In this document: positions 1 to 10,203 of the stretch, one piece after another
Layout: each line of letters opens with the position of its first letter
Numbering within the stretch: position 1 is the stretch's first letter
DNA from: Lysobacterales bacterium
Lineage (GTDB): Bacteria > Pseudomonadota > Gammaproteobacteria > Xanthomonadales > SZUA-5
NCBI GenBank assembly: GCA_022844165.1
Contig: JALHMH010000002.1
Span: 218,910-282,909, forward strand
DNA: 64,000 bases
Direction: 5' to 3'
The notes under the pieces: generated by a model
Told to the model about the DNA's origin: nothing
The model's database searches: none
The model's input: only the letters and a program-made list of their open reading frames with translations
Position numbers and translations under genes: made by a program

Positions 1-2009
1 TACTGGATCTGGCGCTGGAACTCGAAGGGCTGGTGCGCAATGCCGGCAAACACGCCGGTGGTCTGGTGATTGCGCCGACCGCTCTGACCGACTTTACGGC
101 GTTGTACGTCGAAGCCAAGGCCGATGCGGCTAACGATTTGCCGGTCACGCAATTCGACAAGGACGATGTCGAGTCGATCGGTCTTGTGAAGTTCGACTTT
201 CTCGGCCTGCGAACGTTGACGATCCTCAACTGGGCGATGGCGGCGATCAACACGAGGCGCGCCGCCGAAGGTTTGGAGCCGCTCGACATCGACTGGCTGC
301 CACTCGGTGATCGGGCGACCTACGAGCTGTTTTCGCGCGGCGATACCGTGGCCGTGTTCCAGTTCGAATCGGGTGGCATGCAGCGCTTGCTGAAAGACGC
401 CAAGCCCGATCGTTTCGAAGATTTGATCGCGCTGGTATCGCTGTATCGACCAGGGCCAATGGAGTTGATTCCGAGCTTCTGCGCACGCAAACATGGCCGC
501 GAGGAAATCGCCTATCCCGACCCGCGCGTCGAGCCGATCCTGAAAGAGACCTACGGCATTATGGTCTATCAGGAACAGGTGATGCAGATGGCGCAAATCG
601 TCGGCGGATACTCGCTCGGCGGCGCCGATTTGTTGCGCCGTGCGATGGGCAAGAAAAAGCCCGAGGAAATGGTCAAACATCGCGGCATCTTCCGCAGCGG
701 TGCTGAGAAAAACGGTGTTGCCGAGGCCAAGGCCGACGCCATCTTTGATCTGATGGAGAAGTTCGCCGGCTACGGCTTTAACAAGTCGCACGCCGCCGCC
801 TATGCGCTGGTGGCCTATCAGACTGCCTATCTGAAGACGCACTATCCAGCCGAGTTTTTGGCTGCGACGTTGTCATCCGATATGGATCGCACCGAGGCGG
901 TCGTTGAGTTCCTGAACGATGCGCGCGTACGTGGCATCAAAGTGCTGACCCCCTGCGTCAACCACTCGGTATTTCACTTCAAGGCACTGGGCAAGACCGT
1001 TCGTTATGGCCTGGGGGCGATCAAGGGCGTTGGCGTTCCCGCCAGTGAGGCGATCGTGCGCGAGCGCGAGCGCGGCGGACCCTTTCGCGATTTGCAGGAT
1101 TTTTGTTTGCGCGTCGACATGAGCAAGCTCAACCGGCGCGTCCTCGAAGCGCTGATTGCCGCTGGCGCTCTCGATGCACTCGGCCCGCATCGTGGCGCAC
1201 TGCTGGCCGGGCTACCCGACGCGACCAAGGCCGCCGAACAGCGCACGCGCGATGGCGCGGCTGGTCAGGTCGACCTTTTTGGCATCGGCAGCGCCGTTCC
1301 ATCTGCGCCGATCATCTTGCCGGACGTGCCGCCGCAACCGATGCTGGATTTGCTTGAGGGCGAAAAGCAGACGTTGGGCTGGTATGTGTCGGGGCATCCG
1401 CTGGATGTGATCGCGCCATGGTTACCGGAGATCACGAGCGGTAGCTTGATGGAGGTCGCCGCACGCGCGCCGAGAGACAAAAAGGGCCGATTCGGCGAAG
1501 TTGCGGCCACGATTGCCGGCATGGTCGGCCCGATGCGGCGCAAGGGCGATAGCGCATTCGTACAGCTGCAAGATCGATCCGGCAAACTGGAAACGCGCTT
1601 CTCGGGCGAAGCCTATGCCGAGTACGGCGGATTGATCGATGCGGCCGACATCCTGGTGCTCGAAGGCCAGATTGCATGGGACGAATTTCTGAATGCGCCG
1701 ATTTTGCGCGTCCGCCGCGCGCAGAATCTAACCGATGCCACGGCGAGCGCAGCACGTTCGCTCAAGGTGCGCCTGACTGATCCGGCTGCGAACATTGTCG
1801 AGCGTTTGAAGACGGTGCTTCGCGCCAGTCGCGGCGGCACACGCGTGCGCATCGACTTCAAGCGTGGCAATAGCGAAATGAGTTTCGATTTGGGCGACGA
1901 CTGGCGCGTGCGCGCGACACCGGCGCTGCTCGACGCCTTGCGCGGCTTGCCGAGTTGCGAGGCCAACATATTGTTTGCGCGGCAGATGGCCGAGAGCCTG
2001 GCGGCCTGA
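1..2009 (+). CDS. dnaE: DNA polymerase III subunit alpha, C-terminal part (5' end outside window)
   Basis: Replicative polymerase catalytic subunit. The gene is cut by the window start; the frame runs from base 3 and gives 668 residues, a little over half of the usual ~1160. The motif VKFDFLGLRTLTIL near the beginning matches the palm segment carrying the third catalytic Asp of family C polymerases. After the fingers and helix-hairpin-helix region there is a QVDLF motif (1266-1280) of the beta-clamp-binding type, then the OB-fold region and C-terminal domain. PHP and first palm motifs lie upstream. The TGA stop is at 2007. The following protease gene starts about 140 bp later and is unrelated. 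Identification is essentially certain. Confidence 0.97.
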   Translation, partial: LDLALELEGLVRNAGKHAGGLVIAPTALTDFTALYVEAKADAANDLPVTQFDKDDVESIGLVKFDFLGLRTLTILNWAMAAINTRRAAEGLEPLDIDWLPLGDRATYELFSRGDTVAVFQFESGGMQRLLKDAKPDRFEDLIALVSLYRPGPMELIPSFCARKHGREEIAYPDPRVEPILKETYGIMVYQEQVMQMAQIVGGYSLGGADLLRRAMGKKKPEEMVKHRGIFRSGAEKNGVAEAKADAIFDLMEKFAGYGFNKSHAAAYALVAYQTAYLKTHYPAEFLAATLSSDMDRTEAVVEFLNDARVRGIKVLTPCVNHSVFHFKALGKTVRYGLGAIKGVGVPASEAIVRERERGGPFRDLQDFCLRVDMSKLNRRVLEALIAAGALDALGPHRGALLAGLPDATKAAEQRTRDGAAGQVDLFGIGSAVPSAPIILPDVPPQPMLDLLEGEKQTLGWYVSGHPLDVIAPWLPEITSGSLMEVAARAPRDKKGRFGEVAATIAGMVGPMRRKGDSAFVQLQDRSGKLETRFSGEAYAEYGGLIDAADILVLEGQIAWDEFLNAPILRVRRAQNLTDATASAARSLKVRLTDPAANIVERLKTVLRASRGGTRVRIDFKRGNSEMSFDLGDDWRVRATPALLDALRGLPSCEANILFARQMAESLAA

Positions 2010-2152
2010 CATCGCGCTGGCGGACGTTTCTTTGACCGCAGCTAAGTATCCTCTGCAATCACTTGCGCGACAGCGCGATCGCCCTGGGTATGCAAGCATC
2101 TGCGCTACGTTCCTGTCGCCTCCCACTGCACTCAAGCCCATTTAGGACCACT

Positions 2153-4903
2153 ATGACCCAGCGTATCGCCGCTCTTGCCGTTGCCCTGGCGTTGAGCACC
2201 GTCGTTCAAGGCACTGAGCTCGACATCCCCTTCGATACTTTCGAGCTGGACAATGGACTGAATGTTGTCGTGCACCAGGACAGCAAGGCGCCAGTGGTGG
2301 CGGTATCGATTTGGTACCACGTGGGATCAAAGGATGAAAAAGCAGACCGGACGGGTTTTGCCCACTTGTTCGAGCACCTGATGTTTCAAGGCTCGGAAAA
2401 CTACAACGACGAGTACTTCAAACCGTTCGAACGGGTCGGCGCAACGGACATGAACGGGACGACGTCGTTGGATCGCACCAACTATTTTCAAACGGTGCCA
2501 AAGACAGCGCTCGATATGGCGCTATGGATGGAATCGGACCGTATGGGTCATCTGCTCGGCGTGATCGATCAGGCGCGTCTGGACGAACAACGAGGGGTCG
2601 TCAAGAACGAAAAGCGCCAGGGCGAGAATGCGCCGTATGGGCGGGTCTTTGAGGCAATCCTGCGCGCCAGTTTCCCAGAGGGACATCCCTATCGTTGGAG
2701 CTCGATCGGCTCCATTGAACACTTGGAGGCCGCCTCACTCGACGATGTCAAGGCGTGGTTCAAGCGGTATTACGGCGCGGCGAATGCAACATTGGTGCTG
2801 GCCGGCGATGTAACGCTTGACGAAGCCCGGGAAAAGGTACAACGATATTTTGGCCACATCGATGCCGGTCCGCCCTTGACGCGCCTTGAGGCCTGGGTGG
2901 CGCCGCGAGTGGAAGCCACGCGCGAGGTGATGTACGACCGCGTTGCTCAAGCGCGTGTGCACATGACCTATAACGTCGCGCAACTCGGCGAAGCGGACGC
3001 CGATTACCTCGAAATTGCGGCGCAAGTGCTCGGGCAAGGCAAGACGTCGCGTCTTTACCAACGGCTGGTCCAGACCGACCGCATTGCCGATAGCGTTGTT
3101 GCTTATCCGATCAGCTTCGAGTTGGCCGGGTTGTTTGTCATTGAAGCGGACGTCAAGGCCGGCGTGTCGATGGCGACGGTGGAACAGGCCATCGACGATG
3201 AGTTGCAGAAGCTGCTACGAGAAGGCCCGACCGAAGACGAACTCGCCGCAGCGCGCACAGAACTGCGCAGCAACTTTGTGCGCGGAATCCAACGGGTCGG
3301 CGGATTCGCTGGCAAAGCCGGCGTGCTCGCCGAGTGCGCCGTTTATCAGGGCGACCCCGGTTGCTTTAGGACCTCGCTCACGCGCCAACTCGAAGCCACC
3401 GCCGAGGACGTGAGCGGTGCCGCGCGGCGCTGGTTGAGTCAGGGCCGACACACGCTCGAGGTGCGTCCGCAACCCAAATACCAGAGCGCCACCAGCGCCG
3501 TAGACCGCAGCGCCGGTGTGCCCGACGTCAGCGACTTTCCCGAAGTCGATTTTCCGACACTCGAACGCGGCACCTTGAAAAACGGCTTGCCCGTGGTGCT
3601 CGCCGCCCGTGGCGGTGTGCCACTGGTCAATGTGGAACTGCTGTTCGAAGGCGGTTCGGCCGCGGACGTTGGTCGCCACCTGGGAACGGCGAGTTTTACC
3701 TTCAGCATGCTCGATGAAGGCGCAGGAAAGCGCGATGCTTTGCAAATCGCCAGCGCACTCAAAGCGATCGGCGCCGACCTGTCCGCGGGCGCCAGCCTTG
3801 ATTTTGGCAACGCAGGGGTGTCCAGTCTGACCGAACAAATCGACCCGGCTCTGGCGATTTTAGCCGATGTGGTTCGCCGACCGACGTTCGCGGCGAGCGA
3901 GATCGAGCGTGTTCGCCAACAGTGGCTCGCCGGGATCAAGCAAGAAAAAACTGAACCCAATGCGCTTGGCTTTCGACTGATGCCGCGCCTGCTGTATGGC
4001 GATACGCATCCCTATTCAGCGCCATTTACCGGTTCGGGAACAGAGGCGAGTATCGCGGCGCTGAAGCGCGAAGATCTGGTTGCTTATCACAGCGCGGCAA
4101 TTCGCCCCGATAACGCCAAGATACTGGTGTCCGGCGACATCCGCATGGCGCAATTGCTGCCGCTTCTGGAAAAGCACTTTGGCGCTTGGCGGGCGCCGAG
4201 CGCGCCCAAAGCGCAGGTGACGCGACCACAAGTGCCTCTGCCGACATCGCCGCGCGTGTACTTGCTCGACCGCCCGGAGGCGCCGCAAACGGTGATCATG
4301 GCCGGGCACCTTGCGCCCAGCACGCTTGTCGACAACCTCACCAATATTGGCACGATGAACTCGATTCTCGGTGGTGGTTTTACCTCGCGCATCAACATGA
4401 ACCTGCGCGAAGAAAAACATTGGAGTTACGGCGCCGGTATCAGCCTGCCGAACGCGCTGGGCCAACGACCGTGGATCGTTGTAGCGCCAGTGCAAACGGA
4501 CAAGACCGCCGAGGCGATTGTGGAAATCCGCAACGAAATCGTCGCCTATCTCGATGGCGAACCGGCCACAGCCGATGAGCTCGACAAGATCAAAGCGCGC
4601 GATGTGCGCTCATTGCCTGGTGCATTCGAAACGGTCGGCGCCGTGCAGAGCGCCCTGCGCTCGATCGTGCAGTACGGCCGGCCGGACGACTATGTGCGCC
4701 AGAGCAAGGCGCGCATTGAGGCGCAGACGCTGCAAAGTGTGCGAGCTGCCGCAAAACAAGTGATCCAGCCGCAGGCGTTGGCGTGGGTTGTTGTCGGTGA
4801 TCTGAAAAAAATCGAGGCCAACGTCCGTGCCCTGAATCTGGGCCCGGTGACGGTGGTCGACGACGACGGCATGCCGCGAGGAAACGGCCCAGCGCAAGAA
4901 TGA
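2153..4903 (+). CDS. Secreted M16 family zinc protease (two-domain, pitrilysin-like)
   Basis: 916 residues from the ATG at 2153, chosen because it gives an N-terminal signal peptide (residues 1-20, ending VVQG) and has AGGA a few bases upstream; the frame is open further upstream but without a signal sequence. The N-terminal M16 domain has the inverted zinc motif HLFEH (His71, Glu74, His75) and a Glu in KNEKR (Glu153) at the right distance for the third ligand. A second M16 half (from about residue 470) lacks the motif and is presumably the structural partner domain, as in this family. Likely a periplasmic or outer-membrane-associated peptidase; substrate unknown. Stands alone between dnaE and topA. 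Confidence 0.93.
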   Translation: MTQRIAALAVALALSTVVQGTELDIPFDTFELDNGLNVVVHQDSKAPVVAVSIWYHVGSKDEKADRTGFAHLFEHLMFQGSENYNDEYFKPFERVGATDMNGTTSLDRTNYFQTVPKTALDMALWMESDRMGHLLGVIDQARLDEQRGVVKNEKRQGENAPYGRVFEAILRASFPEGHPYRWSSIGSIEHLEAASLDDVKAWFKRYYGAANATLVLAGDVTLDEAREKVQRYFGHIDAGPPLTRLEAWVAPRVEATREVMYDRVAQARVHMTYNVAQLGEADADYLEIAAQVLGQGKTSRLYQRLVQTDRIADSVVAYPISFELAGLFVIEADVKAGVSMATVEQAIDDELQKLLREGPTEDELAAARTELRSNFVRGIQRVGGFAGKAGVLAECAVYQGDPGCFRTSLTRQLEATAEDVSGAARRWLSQGRHTLEVRPQPKYQSATSAVDRSAGVPDVSDFPEVDFPTLERGTLKNGLPVVLAARGGVPLVNVELLFEGGSAADVGRHLGTASFTFSMLDEGAGKRDALQIASALKAIGADLSAGASLDFGNAGVSSLTEQIDPALAILADVVRRPTFAASEIERVRQQWLAGIKQEKTEPNALGFRLMPRLLYGDTHPYSAPFTGSGTEASIAALKREDLVAYHSAAIRPDNAKILVSGDIRMAQLLPLLEKHFGAWRAPSAPKAQVTRPQVPLPTSPRVYLLDRPEAPQTVIMAGHLAPSTLVDNLTNIGTMNSILGGGFTSRINMNLREEKHWSYGAGISLPNALGQRPWIVVAPVQTDKTAEAIVEIRNEIVAYLDGEPATADELDKIKARDVRSLPGAFETVGAVQSALRSIVQYGRPDDYVRQSKARIEAQTLQSVRAAAKQVIQPQALAWVVVGDLKKIEANVRALNLGPVTVVDDDGMPRGNGPAQE

Positions 4904-5055
4904 CGCCGATACCTACGGCGGGTCATCTTGGGCCGAACAACCTTCGTCTTCACCTTACTTAGCGAAGGTCGATATCGAACCGAGCGACTTTTTCGCACGT
5001 TTGCGGTTAACATCCGCGCCCATTTTGGCCACCTGTACCGGCCAGCGGATCGTTC

Positions 5056-7542
5056 ATGAGCAAGAACTTACTGATCGTCGAGTCGCCCGCAAAGGTCAAG
5101 ACCATCAACAAAGTGCTGGGCAAAGACTTTGCGGTGATGGCGTCTTATGGCCACGTGCGCGACTTGCAAAGCAAAGACGGATCGGTCGATACCGAGCGCG
5201 ATTTCGAAATGGCCTACGAGGTCATCGATCGCAATCAGAAACATGTCGACGCGATTGCGAAAGCCGCGAAACTCGCCGACTCGATTTACCTGGCAACCGA
5301 CTTGGACCGCGAAGGAGAGGCGATCAGCTGGCACGTGTATGAAATCTTGCGGCAGAAGAAACTGCTGAAAGACAAGACCGTACACCGCGTCACATTCGGC
5401 GAGATCACGCCGCGCGCGATCAAGGATGCGATTGCCCATCCGCGCACCTTGTCCCTCGATCTGATCAACGCACAACAGGCCCGGCGCGCGCTCGATTATC
5501 TGGTCGGCTTCAATCTGTCGCCCTTGTTGTGGAAGAAAGTGCAGCGCGGCCTGTCGGCTGGACGCGTGCAAAGCCCGGCGCTGCGCATGATCGTTGAGCG
5601 CGAAGAAGAGATCGAACGCTTCGTGCCACGCGAGTACTGGAGCATCGACGCGCTTTGCGAGGCGGGCCAGCAATTTCCTGCCAAGCTCACGCACTTCAAC
5701 GGCAAACGCCTCGATCAGTTCGATTTGCACAACGATGTCGGCGCCAACGCTGCGCGCGAACAAGTCATGCGCGGTGCCAAAGCGCATGCGCCCAAGGGCG
5801 CGCTAAAAGTCGTCGACGTGCAACGCAAAGATCGGCAACGCCGCGCGGCGCCGCCGTTCATTACTTCTACCTTGCAGCAAGAAGCGGCGCGCAAGCTCGG
5901 CTTCGGTACCCAGCGCACGATGCGTATCGCCCAAGGTTTGTATGAGGGCGTCGATGTCGGCGAAGGCGGACAGGTCGGCATCATCACCTACATGCGTACC
6001 GACTCGGTCAGCCTGGCGGCCGATGCCATTGCCGAAATCCGGCAGGCCATCGCTCGCGAATACGGCGCCGATAAAGTTCCGGAAAGCGCGAACTTCTACA
6101 AAACCAAGAGCAAGAACGCACAAGAAGCGCATGAAGCGATTCGCCCCACGTCGGCACTTCGCACGCCGGCCGCCATTGCCAAGTATCTGACGCCGGATCA
6201 GCTCAAACTGTACGAGTTGATCTGGAAGCGCACGATGGCCTGCCAGATGCGCCCTGCGCTGCTGAATACGGTCAGCGTCGACCTGGAAGCCGGCAAGGGC
6301 GATACTCTGCGCGCGAGCGGCACCACAGTCATCGAGCCGGGCTTTTTGGCGGTGTACGAAGAGGGTCGCGATCAGAAGTCGGAAGATGACGATGCCGGCA
6401 GCAAGTTGCCGCCTTTGGCCATCGGGCAGCTGGTTACACTCGTCGAATTGACCGCCGAACAACACTTCACCGAACCGCCGCCGCGCTTCTCGGAAGCCAG
6501 TTTGGTCAAGGCGCTCGAAGAATTCGGCATTGGCCGCCCATCGACCTACGCCAGCATCATTCAAGTGTTGCTCGCGCGCGAATACGTCACGCTGGATCAG
6601 CGCCGCTTTCAGCCGACCGATGTGGGCCGCGTTGTCGCCAAGTTCCTGTCCGGCCATTTCACGCAGTATGTCGATTACGAATTCACGGCGCGGCTCGAAG
6701 ACGAGCTCGACGCCGTGGCGCGCGGCGAAAAAGACTGGGTACCGGTGTTGCGCGAATTTTGGGAACCCTTCAAGCAACTTGTCGACGACAAGAGCGAAAA
6801 CGTGACACGAACCGAAGCGCAGCAGGGACGCGTGCTCGGTGTCGACCCAACCAGCGGCAAGGAAGTGTCGGTCCGTTTGGGTCGTTACGGACCCTGTGTT
6901 CAGATCGGTACCAAGGACGATGACGAGAAGCCACGCTTCGCTTCGCTGCGCGCCGGGCAGAAGATGGATACCATCAGCTTTGCCGAGGCCATGAAACTGT
7001 TCGAAATGCCGCGCAAACTCGGGCAAAACGAAGCGGGCGAAGACATCAGCGTAGGCATCGGCCGCTTCGGCCCGTTCGTCAAAGCTGGCAGTACGTATGC
7101 GTCAATTCCGGCCGGCACCGATCCGTTCGAGATCGACCTGGCAGCGGCCGCCGAACTGTTGCGCGCCAAACGCGAAGCCGCCGCGAACAAGGTCATCGTC
7201 AGCTTCCTGGATGGTGCCATACAGGTGCTCCGCGGCAAGTTCGGGCCCTACATTACCGACGGCACGAAGAACGCTCGCGTTCCTAAAGACATCGCGCCGG
7301 AAAAGCTCACCGAGGAAGACTGCGCTGCTGCACTTGCCGCAGCGCCGGCCAAGAGCGCCGGACGCGGTCGTTTTGCGAAAAAGGCCGCTCAGACCGCACC
7401 CGCTAAAGCGACAGCCAAAGCGTCAAGCGAGAAAAAGACGGCCGTGCGTGCGCCCAAAAAAGCCGTAGCGAAAAAACCAGCAGCGAAAAAACCGGCCGCC
7501 AAGAAGTCCGTCAAAAAGGTGACCCGGAAGACCGCAGCCTGA
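5056..7542 (+). CDS. topA: DNA topoisomerase I
   Basis: Type IA topoisomerase relaxing negative supercoils. 828 residues; the N-terminus MSKNLLIVESPAKVKTI is the canonical Toprim start, acidic Toprim residues lie in DLDREGEA, and the active-site Tyr is in TYMRTDS (Tyr312). Instead of Cys4 zinc ribbons, the C-terminus has Cys-poor repeats (GRYGPCV, GRFGPFV, KFGPYI) followed by a strongly basic Lys/Ala/Pro tail from about residue 765. This variant C-terminus is known in several proteobacterial groups. The tail resembles in composition the histone H1-like protein encoded at 61.6 kb. Convergent with pgeF, 30 bp apart. Confidence 0.97.
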   Translation: MSKNLLIVESPAKVKTINKVLGKDFAVMASYGHVRDLQSKDGSVDTERDFEMAYEVIDRNQKHVDAIAKAAKLADSIYLATDLDREGEAISWHVYEILRQKKLLKDKTVHRVTFGEITPRAIKDAIAHPRTLSLDLINAQQARRALDYLVGFNLSPLLWKKVQRGLSAGRVQSPALRMIVEREEEIERFVPREYWSIDALCEAGQQFPAKLTHFNGKRLDQFDLHNDVGANAAREQVMRGAKAHAPKGALKVVDVQRKDRQRRAAPPFITSTLQQEAARKLGFGTQRTMRIAQGLYEGVDVGEGGQVGIITYMRTDSVSLAADAIAEIRQAIAREYGADKVPESANFYKTKSKNAQEAHEAIRPTSALRTPAAIAKYLTPDQLKLYELIWKRTMACQMRPALLNTVSVDLEAGKGDTLRASGTTVIEPGFLAVYEEGRDQKSEDDDAGSKLPPLAIGQLVTLVELTAEQHFTEPPPRFSEASLVKALEEFGIGRPSTYASIIQVLLAREYVTLDQRRFQPTDVGRVVAKFLSGHFTQYVDYEFTARLEDELDAVARGEKDWVPVLREFWEPFKQLVDDKSENVTRTEAQQGRVLGVDPTSGKEVSVRLGRYGPCVQIGTKDDDEKPRFASLRAGQKMDTISFAEAMKLFEMPRKLGQNEAGEDISVGIGRFGPFVKAGSTYASIPAGTDPFEIDLAAAAELLRAKREAAANKVIVSFLDGAIQVLRGKFGPYITDGTKNARVPKDIAPEKLTEEDCAAALAAAPAKSAGRGRFAKKAAQTAPAKATAKASSEKKTAVRAPKKAVAKKPAAKKPAAKKSVKKVTRKTAA

Positions 7543-7572
7543 GGCGACGCGGTCGCTTTCAGGCGGATCCTG

Positions 7573-8286
7573 TCAGGGTATCCAGATCAGGCTGGCCATG
7601 CGCCCGCTACGGTCGCCGTCGCGACGGAAGGAGTGGAAACGTCGTGCGTCGCTGGCTGTGCACCATTGACCGCCACTGGTTTCGACACCGTGCGTGGCGA
7701 GTCGGCGGCGCGCCAGTAATGGCAAGTCCGCAAACCATCGATCGCCACGCCCCGGTCTGAATGCCGCCTCGGCGCCGCGATCTGCCATCAGCAACGCCTC
7801 ACGCACTTCCGGACCGATTTCAAAGGCGTCCAATCCGATCGCCGGACCAATCCACGCTCGATAGTGGGCACTGCCCGCACTGAGTTTGCCCAGGGTCGCC
7901 TCGATGACGCCGGCCGCCAATCCGCGCCAGCCAGCGTGGATCGCAGCGATTTGTGCGCCATCCGACCGGGCGAGCAGAATCGGCAGACAATCCGCGGTGA
8001 GGATCGCCAGCGGTTCGCCGCTACTGATCGCAGCGTCGGCGTCGATCTCTCGGTGGTCGAGCGAAACGGTGGCACCATGGGTTTGCCGTAACCAGCGAGG
8101 CTGACTCGGCAAGTCGAGTTGTTCGACCAGACGCCGCCGATTTTCCTCCAACCCCGGGTCCATTTGGGCCCCAAAGTTGGCCGGTCCATAGGGTGGCATC
8201 GAGACGCCGGCAAAATCGCGACAGGCACATCCCGCGTGCACGCCAGGCAAAGACGCATCCAACCAACCTTTCATCCCAGCCCGCAT
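7573..8286 (-). CDS. pgeF: Peptidoglycan editing factor / purine nucleoside phosphorylase (YfiH, laccase-domain family)
   Basis: About 237 residues, close to E. coli YfiH (243). Zinc-binding motifs of the family are present: QTHG, LTADCLPIL and HAGWRGL; the C-terminus ends GRMASLIWIP as in homologues. Homologues act on purine nucleosides and have been linked to editing of cell-wall precursors. The frame is open upstream into rluD, but homology begins near MKGWLDASLPG, so the ATG at 8286 (or 8274) is preferred. It follows rluD by 40 bp on the same strand, matching the E. coli rluD-yfiH order. Function confident; exact start less so. Confidence 0.92.
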   Translation of the reverse strand: MRAGMKGWLDASLPGVHAGCACRDFAGVSMPPYGPANFGAQMDPGLEENRRRLVEQLDLPSQPRWLRQTHGATVSLDHREIDADAAISSGEPLAILTADCLPILLARSDGAQIAAIHAGWRGLAAGVIEATLGKLSAGSAHYRAWIGPAIGLDAFEIGPEVREALLMADRGAEAAFRPGRGDRWFADLPLLARRRLATHGVETSGGQWCTASDARRFHSFRRDGDRSGRMASLIWIP

Positions 8287-8326
8287 ATCGACATCCGATG
8301 CGCTCGGCAGAGCGCTCAATGACAGA

Positions 8327-9286
8327 TCAATCGCGCAGCGCTTGCAGCAGCGCCGCAAAGTCTGCTGGGGGCGGCGCATTCGCGCTGACCGGCGCAGCAT
8401 TCACCGGGTGGCTGAACGCCAAAGTCTCAGCGTGCAGCGCTTGACGTCTGAATCCGCGCAGCGCGGCGGTGGCCGATGCGCTGGCGCCCGGCGGTAACTT
8501 CAGCGCACCGCCGTACAGCGGATCGCCCACAATACCTTTGCGCAAATGCGCCATATGCACGCGAATCTGGTGAGTGCGGCCAGTTTCCAGCTGCACACGC
8601 AACAAGGTGTGAGCCGCAAAGCGTTCGACCACACGATAATGGCTGACCGCCGAGCGCCCACCCTCGAGAACGGCCATCTTCAAGCGATCGGTTGGATGGC
8701 GGCCAATGGGTGCATCAACTGTGCCGCCGGAAATCACATGGCCGCTGACCAATGCGAGGTACTCACGCCTCACCTTGCGCAGGCTCAGCGCTTTGACCAG
8801 CTTCTGGTGCGCCCCCAAAGTGCGCGCGACAACCATCACACCACTGGTGTCTTTGTCGAGCCGATGGACCACACCGGCGCGAGGCAGTGCGGCGAGCGTT
8901 GCATCGTAATGCAATAGCGCATTGACCAAGGTGCCAGTGCGGTTGCCCGCGCCCGGATGCACCACCAACCCAGGCGGTTTGTCGATCACCAGAAACGCCG
9001 GATCGTCGATCAGGATGCTAAGCGGAATGGCTTCAGGTGCATCGTTGCTCACGGTCTCGATCGTGACCATCAGGCGGACAGATTCCCCGCCGCGAACGAT
9101 GTCGCGCGGGCGAGCAATTTTGCCACCGAGCAGGGCGGCGCCATCTTTGATCCAGGCGGCCAGGCGCGAGCGGGAAAATTGCGGAAACGTCGACGCGAGC
9201 GCGGCGTCGAAACGCTGTCCCGCCGCTGTCGGCGGAATCGTCCCGATGAGCGTTTCGGTGCTTAGAACGGCCAAACGCGACGCCAC
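8327..9286 (-). CDS. rluD: 23S rRNA pseudouridine(1911/1915/1917) synthase
   Basis: 319 residues with an N-terminal S4 RNA-binding domain (about 20-80) and the RluA-family catalytic motif HRLDKDTSG containing the nucleophilic Asp; GRTHQIRVH is a second family motif. Modifies helix 69 of 23S rRNA. The GTG start at 9286 lies 25 bp inside the end of bamD, so the two are probably translationally coupled. Order bamD-rluD-pgeF is conserved in gammaproteobacteria, although bamD is divergent from rluD in E. coli and co-directional here. RluD rather than RluC is inferred from the neighbourhood. Confidence 0.94.
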   Translation of the reverse strand: MASRLAVLSTETLIGTIPPTAAGQRFDAALASTFPQFSRSRLAAWIKDGAALLGGKIARPRDIVRGGESVRLMVTIETVSNDAPEAIPLSILIDDPAFLVIDKPPGLVVHPGAGNRTGTLVNALLHYDATLAALPRAGVVHRLDKDTSGVMVVARTLGAHQKLVKALSLRKVRREYLALVSGHVISGGTVDAPIGRHPTDRLKMAVLEGGRSAVSHYRVVERFAAHTLLRVQLETGRTHQIRVHMAHLRKGIVGDPLYGGALKLPPGASASATAALRGFRRQALHAETLAFSHPVNAAPVSANAPPPADFAALLQALRD

Positions 9287-10068
9287 CAGGATTTCTTCTG
9301 CGCGGTGCCGCCAGCGTAGCCGGGCGCATTCAACTCCAACACTCGACGTGCGTCGTCGGCGAATTCGTTCTGGCCGAGCGCAGTGTAAGCCTCTACCTGG
9401 ATCGCCAGGGCTTCCGGAATTTGCGCCGACTGTTGATAGTTTTCAATGATGTACTTCGCACGATTGGCAGCGGCAACGTAGGCTGCGCGCCGCATGTAGT
9501 AGCGCGCGATGTTCAATTCGTAACTGGCCAGGTCGTTGCGCAGGAACACCATGCGTTGACGCGCATCGCTGGCGTAACGGCTGTTTGGATAGCGGCGCAG
9601 TAACTCGGAGAAATCGTTGAACGACTGGCGTGCCGCTTCAGTGTCGCGGTTGCCTGCCTGGCTCGGTAGCCAACGGTCGATGTAGCTGCGGTTGCGGTCG
9701 AAGTTCACAAGTCCGCGCAAGTAAAACGCATAGTCGATCTTCGGATGCGCCGGATTGGTCTTGATAAAACGGTTGACGGTGCTCACCGCTTCGTCGTACT
9801 GCGAGCGCTTGTATTGCGCGAAAGCCAGATCGAGCTGCGCCTGCTCGGCGTAATCGCCGAACGGAAACCGCGACGTCAGCCGCTTGTAATAACGGATTGC
9901 GCGTTCGTAGTTGCCACCTTCCATCGACGCCTTGGCTTCCTCATACAACGCATCGACCGGCAACGTCTCGGTCTCATCCAGCCGCTCGTCGCCGCGCTTG
10001 CAGCCCGCAAGTAAAACCACGGCCAACACCATCGCCGCCAGGCGAACCCAAGAGAAAGAGCGCTTCAT
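9262..10068 (-). CDS. bamD: Outer membrane protein assembly factor BamD (lipoprotein)
   Basis: 268 residues from ATG 10068 (MKRSFSW). N-terminal lipoprotein signal with lipobox LLAGC (lipidated Cys23), then five TPR-like repeats (for example [20 protein letters not shown]) typical of BamD/ComL. Essential partner of BamA in outer-membrane beta-barrel insertion, periplasmic side of the outer membrane. An ATG 9 bp upstream (10077) is possible but gives a poorer signal peptide. The stop overlaps the rluD start. 135 bp separate it from lolA upstream, so it may have its own promoter. Confidence 0.95.
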   Translation of the reverse strand: MKRSFSWVRLAAMVLAVVLLAGCKRGDERLDETETLPVDALYEEAKASMEGGNYERAIRYYKRLTSRFPFGDYAEQAQLDLAFAQYKRSQYDEAVSTVNRFIKTNPAHPKIDYAFYLRGLVNFDRNRSYIDRWLPSQAGNRDTEAARQSFNDFSELLRRYPNSRYASDARQRMVFLRNDLASYELNIARYYMRRAAYVAAANRAKYIIENYQQSAQIPEALAIQVEAYTALGQNEFADDARRVLELNAPGYAGGTAQKKSWWRRVWPF

Positions 10069-10203
10069 GCACGGCATCCGAGATCGACGTCAGACGGCGG
10101 ATGATAACCGCGGCGCAGAGCGTTGCTCTGTTCGTCGCAACAGGCGTTCAGCGAACACGGTTTGCCCACTGCCAGAACGCGTTTGATGTCGCGACGGAAA
10201 AAC

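Noticed and set aside
5803..7026. 407-codon minus-strand open frame opposite topA
   Set aside because: Antisense to a certain gene, in the frame that high-GC coding sequence typically leaves open; its translation matches no known protein.
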